Of a stretch of 64,000 nt of DNA, positions 41,501 through 55,800 are shown piece by piece. The position numbers and the translations under genes were made by a program. The notes beneath the pieces are model-generated. The model was not told the DNA's origin. It searched no databases and saw nothing but the letters and a program-made list of their open reading frames with translations. Numbering within the stretch: the stretch's first letter is position 1; each line of letters begins with the position of its first letter. Origin of the DNA: Parus major (lineage: Eukaryota > Chordata > Aves > Passeriformes > Paridae); the NCBI RefSeq assembly GCF_001522545.3, contig NC_031774.1, forward strand, positions 54,749,871 to 54,813,870, written 5' to 3'.

Positions 41501-44500
41501 GGAAAGAACCTTGAAAAGAATCCCCACATGAAGGAAAATCTTAGACTGGCACCTACAAATGCTGAGGCATGTAAGTCAACCAGGAAACACAACCCTCCCT
41601 TAGTATTTGGGGAACAACTGTTTGTGCAATTCTGTTATTTAGGTACAGAAAAACATCAATTTCTAAAGCCCCAGCTGAGCTTCTCCTCCCTGCTTGCCCA
41701 GCTCTGTGCTCCTTAACCCTAAACATGGAGCAGGTGACAGCAGACCTGGACTTCCCATCAACACAATGGAAAAACAATGGATAAAAAAACCTGCTGGGGC
41801 TGACTGCTTCTCCTTGCTGCACTAAAAAAGCAGGATTTATGCCACAGCACACACATGTCAATTATCTCACACGGAATGAGGCAGCAGAGCCCTTGTTCCA
41901 CACGTCCAACCTCTCCAAGCCAGACACAGCTCTGCTGCCACCTCCTTCTCCAAAGGGCCCGTGGCCAGCAGCCAGCTGAAGCAGCCAGAGGAAAAAGCAG
42001 CTTTTTGCCCTTTTATTCCTCAAGCAAGGGAGGATGAGGCCTCAAGCGGCTGGTTAGACCCATCAAAGAGCAATGTGAGGCTTTTATGCTACTCAAAGTG
42101 AAAATGAAGCTCATTTTCCACCATGCTTTTAATGGAGAAATTCAAGACAGAAAGGACACGTTGCCCACTGCAGTCACAACACAGCAGGCAAAAAAAATAA
42201 AAAAAAATCCCACTTGGAGAAGTTTTCAGGATTTTAACATTCCCCATTCCAGACCAGAATTTTAGCAAACAAACAAACAAAACAAAACAAAAACAACAAC
42301 AAGAAAAAAAAAAAAACAAACCCAAAAACCAAAATAAAATAAAGAAGGAGACAGAGAAGGACATAAAGAGACCTTCTCTAAAACTGCTGGGGTAGGACAG
42401 GACAGCCAGGCTGGTCAGACAGGTGTTAAAGGGCCCTCATTCACAGGCAACATAGCCAAGTAAGGTTTAACAGATGGGTCTTCTTCACTTGACTTTAGAA
42501 CCTGGACCCAAATTTCCAGTATCTCTTCCTAACCCCAGCACCCATTACTCAGGGACACTTCTTTTTGATCAAGACTTCTGACAAATATGACACAAATTTT
42601 CCTATAGTGAGTGTCTGTATTGACAACCCAATCCTTTGGAAAATTCCTAAAACAGCCAGAAATGCTATAAAAATGTATTCACATGATTCAGCTTATGCTT
42701 TCAACTCAAATTTATCCCCTTGATGGCTCTAACAAACTGCAGGTTTCTCTCCAAAACCCCTCTCTAAATTTGTTTAGAAATCCTTCAGCCAAACTCTATG
42801 CTTAGTTTTCATCCCTTAACCTTTCTAGTTACTCAAGGCATGAATATGGAATGAATTTATGGCATTCCTATCCCTTAATGAAATGCAAAGATCCTGCATG
42901 AAAAAACACGCACAAAGATTTTGGAGTGAGATGTGCACACGCAGTACTTGTGTGTGAGTGACATACATAGCCAAGTAAAAAAATCCTGTCATCTGTAATT
43001 CACACCCAAGACTTCAGGTATCAAAAAACTGTACTCAAAGCAGCTGGTGGTCTTGTATTGCCGTGCTGGCTGCAGCAAGCTCTTCACATCTCATTAACAG
43101 CATAATGAAGGCTCAATCAGGGATACAGCTTATCAAGACTGCCAAGCACAGGCACACTGAGGCCAGAGGAGAAAGATCAGCTTGTGGCAAGGTTTTTATT
43201 GTTTAGATCTCAGAACTGGGAAAGAGCTAGTCCTGCCACAGAAAATATTTTCCAGTGAGCAAATGGCACACGGAGACAAAGATCAAACCCTCAAAGTGCT
43301 TGGAAGGCTTTGCACAAGGAAAGGGGCACCAGGCGGGTCATGCACAGGGCTCATTTCCACAGGTGGGGCGTAAAAGCATTGAAGCAATGGGGATGCTGAA
43401 ACCAGAAGCCAGAAGAGCAATCAGGATGGGGACATGCATGCTTGCACTGATGACCAAGCATCCCTTCAATATGTAACACAATTAGCACTGAACTCGGCAG
43501 CTTTATTTCTCATGTATGCAGCAATTATTTGTAGTAGGGCTTCATAATGTTCTCTCTACTAATTATATCATATAATCAAAGAATAACAGGCTGGAAGAGA
43601 CATTGAGGATCATCTGTCCAACCTTTCATAGTCTACACAAGATGGCCCAGCATTCTGTCTGGGCAAATCTTATCAGTGTCCTATTTTGGGGTATCCATCT
43701 CTTCTCTGGGTAGATTAATCCAAAGGATGATCTCACTGTGAAAAAATTTTCTCTTCCATCCAAAATCTCACCCACTACCCCTTATCTTTTCCATGTGACT
43801 CCTTGCAAAAAACAAATCTCCATCCTCTCTGTAGCCACCATTTAAATACTGGAACATGGTGATAAGGCTCCCCTAACACATCTCTTCTCGAGATTGAACA
43901 AACACATATCTTTTTGTATGTAACAGATACGTTTATATATTTCCAAACAGTTGGCAGTGATGTGTTCAGACAAAACTCAAGGAAGGATGCTGGAAGAAAT
44001 CAGTACAAAGAGGGATCCAACACCCAACCACTGATGGAGCAACCAGCAGTGAGCCTGAAGCTCACCATCCTGCAGTCCATGCTGGGATCCTGGGTGGGGT
44101 CAACTACCTTCCTTGGCACATGCCTGCACACCCTCAAGCATCCTTCCATGGCAGCTCAGACCCTGCCAGAAATGTCACATTCCTGCAATCTCCCCTGCCC
44201 ACAGTGCTGCTGGCACTGGTCACCTGCTGCTGTCAAAAAAGGAGGAGGACAGAACACGTATTTTTCCTTGCTGGGTGAGGGAGCTGAATCTGCTCACAGA
44301 AGGATTAGCAAAGCCTCAAGGGCAGGATGAAGTATGAGGTGGGAACTGGCAGCTGAGGGGGATGAAATGCAGAAGAGAAGAGTAAGACCCAGGAGGATGA
44401 ACCCATCCCCACCTCCCATCAGATCACCTTCAGTCATTTGTCACATCCCCCTTGAATAAGAAGCTGAACAGTGCTGGTACACAGGGACAAGGACCACGAT

Positions 44501-47500
44501 CAATGAACACTGCCTGCACGGGGTCTTTAACACCCACAGAAATCAATGGCAATATCTTTCAACCTCAGCCCCTGCCAGATCATGCTCGCAGCAGTAATGG
44601 AGGCGTAAATACGAGGAGCAATAAATGAGCAAACTGCTAATTGTGAAGCTTTCCCATGTATTCTCTGTGAAATTAGCAGCGAGTGCAGTTCGCTGGGTGC
44701 CTAACCAGGCACAAGATGGTACTTGCTCAGCGATTGCTCACTGCTAAAGCCGCTGCTTTCATGGGGACGTGCAGGAGCACGTTACCACCCACAGCACATG
44801 CACTACTTGAAATTACGGCCCTGAACGACTGCATGTGAATTGAGACTCAAAACAAAACCTAAATCAGGTCTCAAAACCTAACCTAGATTATGAAGGGGAA
44901 GTTATATAAAGTCATTCTGTAATTTACACCCTGTATTTTACCTTTATCTCTGCTATTATCAGACCTTTCCCATTTTTTCCTCATGTGGCAAGAGATGAAC
45001 TGGGAGTGTACAGCCCAGTGTGGGAAGGACAAGGCAACAGCCAGTGAGCAGCAAAATGACAGAAACACTAAGAAAGATGATAAAATATTTGAAATGGTAT
45101 AAAAGGGACATAAAAATAAATTGCAGAGAGAAATTTCACACCAAAGTATGTTATTTCTTGAGAACAAACTCCATGATACTTGACTGTGACAGTCTCCTAA
45201 AAGAAATGGCGTACTTTTTTTTGAGGAACTGAGAATCAGAAAGAGCATGTAGAGCGTGGAGAGGATGCTGGGATGCTGCATGGCCAGGAAAATGGACAGA
45301 CTGATGTACCTGGTCTCCATCTCTGAAACTCAGACCTCACCATAAGGCACTTTATCATGAAGAATTATAGAGAAATAGTTTGCAAAGACTCAAACAGTTT
45401 TCAGCTTAAAGTCTGTGGAAATCAATACACTTTGCAAGAAAAAACAGCCAAATGTAGTGTTTACTCTAAGCACTTTACTGCCTCAGACTCATTAACCCGG
45501 TACCTTACATGCTGCCTTTGTAATGCAAATTTGTTAAAATACTGTGCTTTTCATAAAACATTTATACAGACAAGCTCACACTGCTCAAATACCAATTGTA
45601 ATTGCAGCAAAAATACACTTACCTTTTCCTAATATTTCGGCTCTGCACCTAAGTCTTATCTGCATAAGCAGTTTGTGAGAAATCTGCTGCTGCTGCCACT
45701 GTAGCAAAAAGGTGGAAGATTTCCCAAAGCAGCTGATGTAGGCAATTATAAACTGAATTACCACATGCCAAAGCCAAATGAAAAGACTTTGTAGAAGGTA
45801 CCTGCAGCAGAGGTTTTTTGAGGAAGAGGGATCATTACAGAGAGGAGGAGAGATACCCTGCACTTAAGGAGGCCAAACATTGCACGTATGGCACCTGTTT
45901 GCTGAGCTCGCATTTAGGAGCCACCTGCCCTGTCTGCAGCACATCACCACAAGAGTTTGCTGGGAAAACCTCACCATGCAGCACCAGGCATGCTGCTTCC
46001 AACAGCTGAACTGGCTGGACACGATACACCCATCCAACCACACGGGGAGCCCAGCAGGAGATACAAAATCATCTCCATAAGGTCTCCAGCCCAGCTTGAC
46101 CCACACAGTGAGAGATGACTCAGAGCTGGAGAGGGCTGAGGGGAGGAAAGGCTCCTGATTTATGACTTAAACAGCTGTGGAGAAGGACCAAAGCATTACC
46201 TTCAGTCTTCAGTGTTATGACAGCACTCTCCCTCCTTCAGTGGACTTAGATCTTGGAACATGAACTACCACAGCAAAGCAACGGCCAGCTAAGAGTCACA
46301 ATATAAACTGCACTAAAGCAAATTAAAATACACAGGATAAATGCAGAAAATTTTGTGAGATTTTCCTCCTCCCTCCACATTTACCAACTACTTTTGTTTC
46401 AAGATGATCTATAACAGTGCTATCTCAAATTAAACTCTGAGCAACTACTCTCATCCTGTATTTAGTTCTGAACACTGCCATTTCTTTTTCAATCCTGAAG
46501 AAGGGCCCACAAACCTGGAAAATGTCTAAGTTTTACAACTGTACCAGTTGCTCTGACAGAAGAAAATACTACCTTCCCAGACTTCCCAGAGCTATGAGGC
46601 AGGACTCAACAACATTGCCTGAGGTGCCAGAATCATCTGCACTGGTTTTCATCAGGTTCAGAGCTACGACACAGAGGTAACCAACATGAGGCATCTTAAC
46701 AAGAGGTTTTCTTTATTCTGCATAATAACATGCCAACTGCAAGCCAGCTGTACTTCCCAAGCTGTCTGCTGGTTCCCACTCACCCAAAACACATCAAGGT
46801 TCCATTACTGCTCCTGAGCACAGATGACTTCCTGAAAGAAACCAGGTCCTCAGGGGGATGGTGCACACATCACTGGGATGCATCCACACCATGCAGGCAC
46901 CGCATGGCAAGGGCCTGGAGGCTGGGAACTGCACCCACATTGACTACACTGCAGTACAGGCATAACTAAAGTGAATCAGACCTAACACAAAACTTCTAAA
47001 TTGTTAAAATAAATTAGCAGAGTCACAAAAACAAAACTAAACAAAACAACAAAGAAATCCACCCAAAATCCCCTCGAACACCCTCCTCACCGCCCAAAGA
47101 AAACCTCCAAATCCAAGAAAGATTGGGGCAGGATCTGTAATCAAAATAAAACCAAAACAGTAATTTTCCATATGTGCTTCATAACATGTTAAGAAAATAA
47201 GTACTTGTTCAAACACCTGCAATGATTTCTCAGATGCAGGAGAGGAGAATGAACATACTGAAACCTGCTTGGTTTCGAAATTCAGTTCATTTGGCACATC
47301 TTCCACTTTTGCAAGAAAACAAACAGCAAAGGCAGACAAGCCATGGCATGAGCAGCCCTGCACTCTCCTGCCCACCTGCCTGAGGCCCAACTCAGAGGAA
47401 CCTCCCTGGCTACACCAGATTAGCTTCATCTTTACACTCAGTCCTCAGCCTGCCCATTAAAATGGTCAATAGCAATGCCAGCTGAGAAATGTCCATCACT

Positions 47501-50500
47501 GGGAACTCCTTTTTACAGGTCACTGGCCAACCAGACAACAACAGCTTCTAGCCACGACTGACCTCTCTGCGACACGAAACGCTGATTTCCAGGAGAAAGA
47601 CAAACCATCCATTTTCTTAATCGTAATTAAAACAAAACCAAAACCATGCAGCTGTTTCTATAGGAATTTGTTTGTATAAAATAAAAACCTGCAGTCATCC
47701 TGCTACGTTTCTGGAGAATGAACACTAACGTAATAAGAATCTGAATGCACTCAGTTCATCTACTGTTGAACAGAAATCAGCATCACAGCAGTTTGGATAA
47801 CAAAATGTTCTGCTGCACAGACCTCCAAGTAAGCTGACAAAACAGATTCAGATGGGTGTGTCTTATGATGGAAAAATTAACTGTGATAAAGAAAAAAACA
47901 CCCATTAGATATGTTGTTTTCAGAGTCATTAAAATGCAGAAGGATTTTTTAAAAAATGCCATCTCCAGAAAGTTCAAGCACATGTATGAAAAAGCAAAGA
48001 AACCTGCCTGGATAACTGACTGCTTGCACTACTGGCTCTGGAAAAACTGGCTTCTTTAGTTGATCAGTCCTGCTCCCACTTTGCTACACAGAGCTGAATG
48101 ATGCAGACAGATCTGGGGGTTTTAAGAAAAATGGAGCAAAACCAGCACAAGACACACTAAAGTTCGTATCAAAGAAAAAAGCATAACACTAGTTATTTCC
48201 TCTTGCAAGCATTTTAAATGTTTGCCATTTGCAGAGATTCTCCATCAGAGATAGCCTGCACCATGTTTGACTCCAGAGAAACGTCTCCAGAGAAAGTCTG
48301 CCTTGATTGAAGCTTCTCATACTTGGGTTTTAATTTCCAGTCATATTTACAGGAATCTGCTTCCTCCAATTTCCTAATTGAGAGTGCATGGCTTGAAATA
48401 TGCCCATCAGCTATCATATGACTGAAGATCAACTATCAGCTTAACCAAGAGATACACATTCTCAGGCTTCAGAAAATAATCAGGCATCCCAGATTTTCCT
48501 GCAGCTTCCAGAAGAGCAGATGTTAACAACCACACCAACAACCAAGACCACTGGTGCCCTCCAGCCTCGCTGCTCCTGTACCCTGACATCTCAGCGCAAT
48601 TCTGTGAATTGCTACCGCAGTAACCAACAAGATACATGGAAATGACACAACAAACCCACAGCTGGCTGCCTGTGTCCAGTTTCTGCTCTGAGCTGAGCTC
48701 CTACTCACCAGGCTCTTGGTCCTTCGTGGATATGCACTCTTTGATGGACTCTGTTATGCCAAGACTAGCGGCGGTGGGCAGTGGGCCAAGCAAGGATTCC
48801 AGTGCAGGGGGCCTTACAAGAGTCTCATTTCCATTTCTACATTCCCCATCTTCATTTCTTTTAACTCTATCCTTCTCATTAAGTTCATCATAAAAGTCCT
48901 TGTTTAAGTGATTAGCAGCTGCTTCTAGCTCCTCATCTTCTGCCTCCTCCTCTCCAAGGATGCTAGAGGCATTATCTTCTATAGAATCTGTAAAGGGAAA
49001 AAACCCAACAGATTATTGCATACCATCTGCTACAGAAACTAAATAAATAGAGAGGCACTCACTTAAAGAAAAAAAATCTTTAGAGGAAATTTGTAAAAGA
49101 GATACACAATATTTTAGTTCAGTGTATGAATATATGGAGTTTCCAGATGCTCTTCAAATTCATTACCTTGACTATTAAAATGTATTTTTGTGACTACAAT
49201 CACCATTTAAAATAGAAGCGTCATCTTATCACATTAGGTTAAAGGGCTTTGTGAGAGAAGTCAGCTATTTCCTGGTAAAATTACAAATTAAAAATAGCCA
49301 GTTCAACCTGCACAAAGCCCTTCCATATGGGAAGTCAACTGGGGAATTTGGCGACAGAAGGGTCTAGATCCTGGTCCACTGCACTTTCAGTGATAAAAAG
49401 AAACATTCTCAGATGCCAGTGCCAAGCTTATACTGCACCAGGAAAGAAAAACAACTGCAACCATTAATGAATTATCCCTGCAATGAACAATGTGCTTGTT
49501 TTGAAGACTGATCTATGAACCACCTGCTTGGGAGAGAGAACCCCAGTGCAAGAGATCCTGTACTATGCAAGCATATATATGATCACATTTATCACCATAA
49601 CATTCATACACTTCAGACTGCCAGATCTGAGCTCAATACTATTTAAGGAATCGTAAGGCTTTATAGACTTACCATCTTTAGTGAAATTTGCAAATACGCC
49701 TTTTGCTTTCGGTCTACTGTTTTCTAATTCAATCTCTATTTCATCTTGGTAGCTCGATATTTCTCCTGTGGTGTTGAAATAAAAATAAAACTCAGCAATC
49801 ATTGATGTAATACTGAAGAAATGAGTGATATGTTACACTAAACACAACTTATACCTTCAAAATCTTCCAGCTTTTTTGATAATGCCTTTTCAAGCTGAAA
49901 TGACAATAAACAAAATAAACATGAAATTACTAAAGAAGTATGCACAATTTTAAGCTGTTTGTGAGCTGTACATAGAGACAGAGAATGGCAGGGTATTTCA
50001 AAAGCATAAGCAGGTTTTGAATCATCACTGAAATGACTTTGTAGTGTCAGGCATGACAGACAGGTCTCAAAACACTGACCAATTTTGAATGTTATCTCCC
50101 CCATCTCTATACTTCAAAAGGAGCCTCCACTCTCCAGCAGTCAGACTCTGTGGTTGTGCCTGTAGATGTGAGAAGTGCAAGGACAGTGCTGAGACTGGAC
50201 TGCCCACACCAGACAGAACACACGGTTGATGGCAGAGTGAAGCTCTGACCTACAGCGCCTGGCTGGTTCTTGAGAACATCAATAACACCCCTACAGACCT
50301 TTAAATGATAGCACAGGTAGAACAAGCAAAAACCCTAACAAACCAATAATGTAAGAATTGACTATGGCAGCAATAAAATCTTCTCCTCTTCTGACAGCTT
50401 TAGTTCATGATTTGTAAAGAAATTAAGCCACATGAGAACTAATCTCTGTGGAAGCAGGTGTTGTACCACACAAAACCACCAGCAACCTCATTAAAGTAAA

Positions 50501-52744
50501 TGGGTTATTGTTTTCATATCTATTAAAAAAGTTCTCTGTAATGGCACTTCTCCTAACCACAGATATCACTTAAAAAACAGTGCATGGTTTCTGATCCCTT
50601 GCCATTTTTAACTGGGAAACTATCCCTTTGCCAATAAACCGAAACATATCTTTCGTTAATGGGCACCATATGCACTAATGCTCATCCCTCTCTCAAGAAC
50701 CTCAGAATAAATGTACTGAATCTTACCAAGGGCTGGCCAGTTAGAATTTAGCATTAACTGACTCAAAAGGGAATGCACAGAGGGAGGAGAGAGGAAAGAA
50801 CCGCAGAGAGATCCAACTCAGAAGTTACCTGCTGTATCTTCAATTTTTTTTGACCAGCTGTAAACGAAGGAGGATCACATTCTTCTTCCAAGTCAATTTT
50901 CATAAACTCATCTATGGTTAGCTGACTGGTTGGTGTATCTTCAAACTCTGTCAACCTACCAAAGCATACAGCACATGACCAAAACATCTCCAAGAACTCC
51001 TTTGAAAGTAACAAAATTTGCAAACTGCCAAGCTATGGAATAAACATGTCAGCCTTAGCAACTCTGGCTCAAACACAGACTACATTAAAACTGAAGTACT
51101 ACTAATTGTTTCATCTGCTGCAAAGAAAGTATCTTTTCATATCCCAAATTAGCTTTTGATTTATTAGAGTGTGTAACATACTTTTTTTTGATGAACAAAG
51201 ACTGAACAGAAGTACTGCAGCCCCTACAGTCAATTAAGTATAGACAAAACTAAGACAAGAAACACAGCTCAATCCTCCCCTCTCATTGCTTTTGTTATCA
51301 ATGGCAACAACAAAACGGATTCACCAAATAAAATATCTGTCATCCTAGTCTAGGAGTTTGCTCAAAAATCTTCCTGATATGTCAGCATGATTAATCTGCA
51401 CAAAGCAAAAGTTAAAGTAATATCTCTTCAGCAGGCTGGAAGAGGGACAAGAAATAATCTTCCAAGGACGCACAGAAGCAGTGGTAAAATAAATTGATCA
51501 TTTGCACAATACAGAGATGAAATAGATGGATGAACGTAATTTGACAATAATAAACTTTAGATTTGTTTAATGTTTGCATTTTTGAAGTTCCTACCTATGT
51601 GAGAGAAAGGACTGGCTCCATAGGGAATTGCATTGAAAGCAGATGAGTCCCTCAGAGGAATTCAATCTTAAATAAGACCACGTGGTCATAACTTAATCCA
51701 CAAATACCAGCATTTTATACAGGTGGCTGAGAATAAGCACATCCATTTTACAGATGGAGAAAATGAGACAAAAGGTTAAGTACAAAGCCAGGTCAGGAAA
51801 CGTCTGGCAGAATGCTTCTCTGACAGAAAGTGCCCTTTTAATAATATCAACATTTTCCATGGGAAAATGGCAATGATGGGTCTGCAGCTGCTTCGCTGGA
51901 ATATTCTCATCTTTCAGAGGAAGCAGAGCTGACAACAGTTTCCATCTGCAAAGCTAGGGAACTAAAAATGGTGATTTGGTGCTCTCAGCAAAAGACCTTT
52001 CTGCATTTCTCTCTCCCCAAAAAAAAGTTGCTGTTTTCTCCCCAGTTCTCTCCTCTACCTCTGGTAACTCCTTCTGAAGAAGGAATTTTCCCTAGGACAG
52101 AAATTCCGTTTCCAGCCAACACTAGGGTCAAAGCCAAGAGCACAGGGCCACATTCTCCTGCTGCACCCTCATCAGTCTTTGTGTATCTTCCTTTATAAAT
52201 TGAGGAGCAAGAAAAGCCAGCCCATATGGAGGGGAGCAGGCAGGCTGCAAGAGCAGGACACTTTGCCCACAGACATCCCACTCCCAGAGCAGGGGCCAGA
52301 GGCCACAGGCAGCACCTCATGTCATGAACCACACAGAGAGAGACAGACACCTCCATTCGACTCCAACAACAAGCAGCACACTAAGCCCATGCATGGCTAT
52401 GTGAAAAGCCAGAATTAGTGCTGCTGAGGAGAAGAAAGCCTCCAAAAACTAGACTTGCTTTTGGAATTCAAGCATCTCCACAAAGCCCCAAATTTGCCAT
52501 GTACTTAAGAGTGATTGACAGCCCAAACCCTTCCCTCAGAGAACCAGAGACCAGCTCCCTCCTCCTCTCTTTCAGATCAAATTGGAAAGGAGAGGAGGAT
52601 GCTGTTGGCAGCAGCAGCACCCAGCTTTTAATTAAAAGACCAGAAATCTTTCTTGGCGTTAACGGGTTTCACCCAGCATGCATTACCCACCTTCCAGGAG
52701 GGAGCCACATCTATCAGGTTAGAAGGAAAACCTGGCTAGGGCAC

Positions 52745-52806
<62 letters not shown>

Positions 52807-55800
52807 ATTCACTTAATGCCAAACCCATGTATCATTTGACGAGCATGGATCTTCCCAGTCACAGTCATTAAAGAACAGCCATCCATCCCTCCACGAATGA
52901 ATCATGTACTCACAGGCAGCCCCACTTCCACAGCAAGACTCTTCCTCCCAACTAGCCTCACCTTGTTAAAATATTACTCTCCTCCCAGTGTTAAAAGCCA
53001 AAGTGCACTTTGGCAAAGACACACAGTTTGTTTATCCAACACTTGCTCTGAGATGAGCTGCCAGAGCCCCACCAAGCAGCACCACCTCTGTGCGTGCCGA
53101 GCAGCCAGGAAAACACCAGGAGCAACCCCCATGAAACCAGGCTGGGGACAAGATGACCATGCCTGGGTGTGAGCACCCAACCCCTGCAGACACCTCAGGC
53201 TCTGTCTGTCCCTCTCCTGCCCACAGTGTCATCTGACTCACGTCACGTACCCTGCACCCATCAGACGCCAGCCCTGGGGTGAGCCAATGTGCCGGAGCTG
53301 GCGCGAGCTCCAGATCAAGCACAGCTTCCACCTCAAGCCAGAATGGCAGGATGGGTCCCTCCCACCACCCTCAGTGTATCTGCACCAGGACAGGGCAGAG
53401 CTACATCGTGTTTAACTCTTCTCCCAAAATGAGGAACCATCCCTGATGGTCAGGATCCCATCTTGAGCATCATCTCCGTGGGAGAGCAAGCTGCACACTC
53501 AACATTTTCTCCTTTAACTTGATATAAATAAATACCTGCGTTTGCCAACCACTCGCCTGCCTCAACATTTTACATTGGCTGATATCCTGTCTACATATTT
53601 TTAAACATTTCTTTAATTTTATCCACTGTTTGGACACATGCCACCAAGGCAACAAACTGATGTTGCAGCAGTCTGCACCACATGAAACAAAGCAACATTA
53701 GTTTGGCAGTTAAGAAAAACTCAAACAACCTTAATTATAAACACAATAATTTCAGGGGCAAGGGAGTGGCTTCATGAAAAAAAAAATAAAAATAGCTACA
53801 GGCTATTTTTTAAGTCCCACATAAAAATGCTATCCAAGTTAATTTTCCACTTTTGTTAACCTAAAATAAGAGTTGCCACTTTAAGTTATGCACAGACAGA
53901 GAGAAAATAAACAGATATACAAATTAAAATATTATTTCCTTGGCACAAATTCAAAAAGGCTCTAAAAATTGAAATTTTACAGACAAGTTTTTTCTATTTA
54001 TAGTCAAAGCAGAGGCAACCACAAAAGCTCAGGCTAAGATTCAACTTCCAGTATAAACCATCCTCTTACAGTTTCTCACAGCAAATTCTTTCATGAAAAT
54101 TCCTCTGGGAGAAAAGTTTTTCCAGAGCTTGGTGTCATCTGCCTCTAACCCCAACCCTTTTTCACAAAGAAAAATTTCCACAGTTGTTGTTTCATCCATT
54201 TACAGACAAGACCACACCTCTGTTTCTGATAAAGCACTTTTGTACACAAGCTAGTAAACCGATTCTGTTCACACTTAATTTAACTCCCAATAAGGGAAAA
54301 TGGGTCAATCATTTTGAAGTTATATGCAATGTCCTTTTTACTTCATTTTGTTCCAGGGATACCCTTCAGTGGAGACTCCTGAACCCAGTCCACAGTGACG
54401 GAAAAAACAGACTCGTGTGCAGTTAAGGGCTTGGTTTTAAAGTTTAATTGAGATTCTGCAGCAGTGGGTACAACAAAGCACACAAAATTACAAGGACTTC
54501 TGGAGTCCAACTCACAAATGCTTCAGGAGCCCAAGTTTAAAGCCCAAGAGGAACTTGACCATTCATGAACAGCCACAGTGTCTTTCTACCTACACACAAT
54601 CAGCATCGAGCTCTAGAAATCTAGAAATGAGCAGAGGTATCTCCATACAGAAGGGCAAACAAATGACAGCTTCAGAGTAAGATTTTTTTTTAAAGAGGGA
54701 ATGTGGGGTTTAGCCTGAGCCATCAGCCTTTAAGTTACCTGTTGGGAGAGGTCTTTTTAAAGTACTTGAAGTATTTTATCAATGGATTAGGAAAAAAAAA
54801 GCTGATATGCCACACTGTTAGCAGAAATATATGAAAAAGAACCTTTATTGCAAGATAAACTGGTGCTAGTAATTAAATTCTGAGTTTTCCCAAATTTACA
54901 AAATAAAAACCGTAAGTAATAATTTACATGGTTATCTGCCTAATCTTAACTGTTGTATCAATTACAAATATTCTAGCAATAGATCAGCTGATTTGACACC
55001 TCAGACAATTCCAAACTCTGGAAAAGTAAGCGATTTACTTTTGTGCCTTAGTGAAGAACCACAATACTGCAGAACATCCCCACTGCTTTAATTTAACCCT
55101 CACCAGTGCTTCTTGCCACTCCAAACCTCTGCACTGACAGCAGAGAAGCTCAGAATTCACAACAGAGTTCAAACCATCACTATTTCTATACTACAAATCT
55201 AACAGTCTGTTGCATCATCCTTCTCTCATTTTTTTCCAAGCCATACAATGTTTACAATGAACTATTTATAGGAGTATGTAAACACATACCCTAAAAGTGA
55301 TATTTAATATAGAACACATAACTGAAATAGTTATTAAATGCTTCCTACATGACGTAACAAAAAGTTTTCCAGTAGTCACCAGTAAGTAAATAAATGGAAG
55401 AGTAATTTTCTGATATGTAAACATTGTACATATATATAATTTTACATGTACTTGCAGTAATATAAAAGGTTGTTTTAAGCCTGTGTGAATGAGTATCTCA
55501 TTACTAAAGGTAAGGACAAAATCAGAGGTGATCCAGTTGCTGTAGTTTTACAACTTACAACTTATCACCCAAGCTGTGCTAAATTAGTCTGTCTGTTCCT
55601 GGCCAAATGTAACTGTTAAAGAGAAATATTCTCACCTTTACACAACTTCCACCATCAATACATATCTTTTTGCAATAGACAAAGAGTATACACACAAAGT
55701 CATTTACTTCCAATTAATAGGTGACTGATAATTTATGGGGCTCATTTGCTGGCAACTCTCTGATGTTTCTCTAAGTATTGGAACAGGTACCTCTAAAAAT

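Larger units (their letters stand above)
24860..48708 (-). other. BRF1: BRF1 intron, about 23.8 kb
   Basis: This is the largest intron fully inside the window. It splits the acidic linker from the TBP-binding homology block. It contains four CR1 fragments (26.3, 33.3, 41.1 and 43.6 kb), a tRNA-SINE-like remnant near 27.5 kb, a 27-bp palindrome at 26.75 kb, a C-run at 26.23 kb, a small CpG-rich patch near 30.85 kb and a CAAA/A-rich tract at 42.3 kb. The two longest open frames here (minus strand, 203 and 223 codons) show no protein family I recognise. The rest appears to be unique intronic sequence. Confidence 0.85.

Noticed and set aside
42089..42364. Phe/Cys-rich minus-strand frame resembling a membrane peptide
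   Set aside because: Translation of the CAAA/A-rich tract. Hydrophobicity is an artefact of poly-T on that strand.
52418..52816. 132-codon frame ending in a tyrosine run
   Set aside because: The Tyr run is simply the ATT microsatellite translated. The rest has no similarity I recognise.
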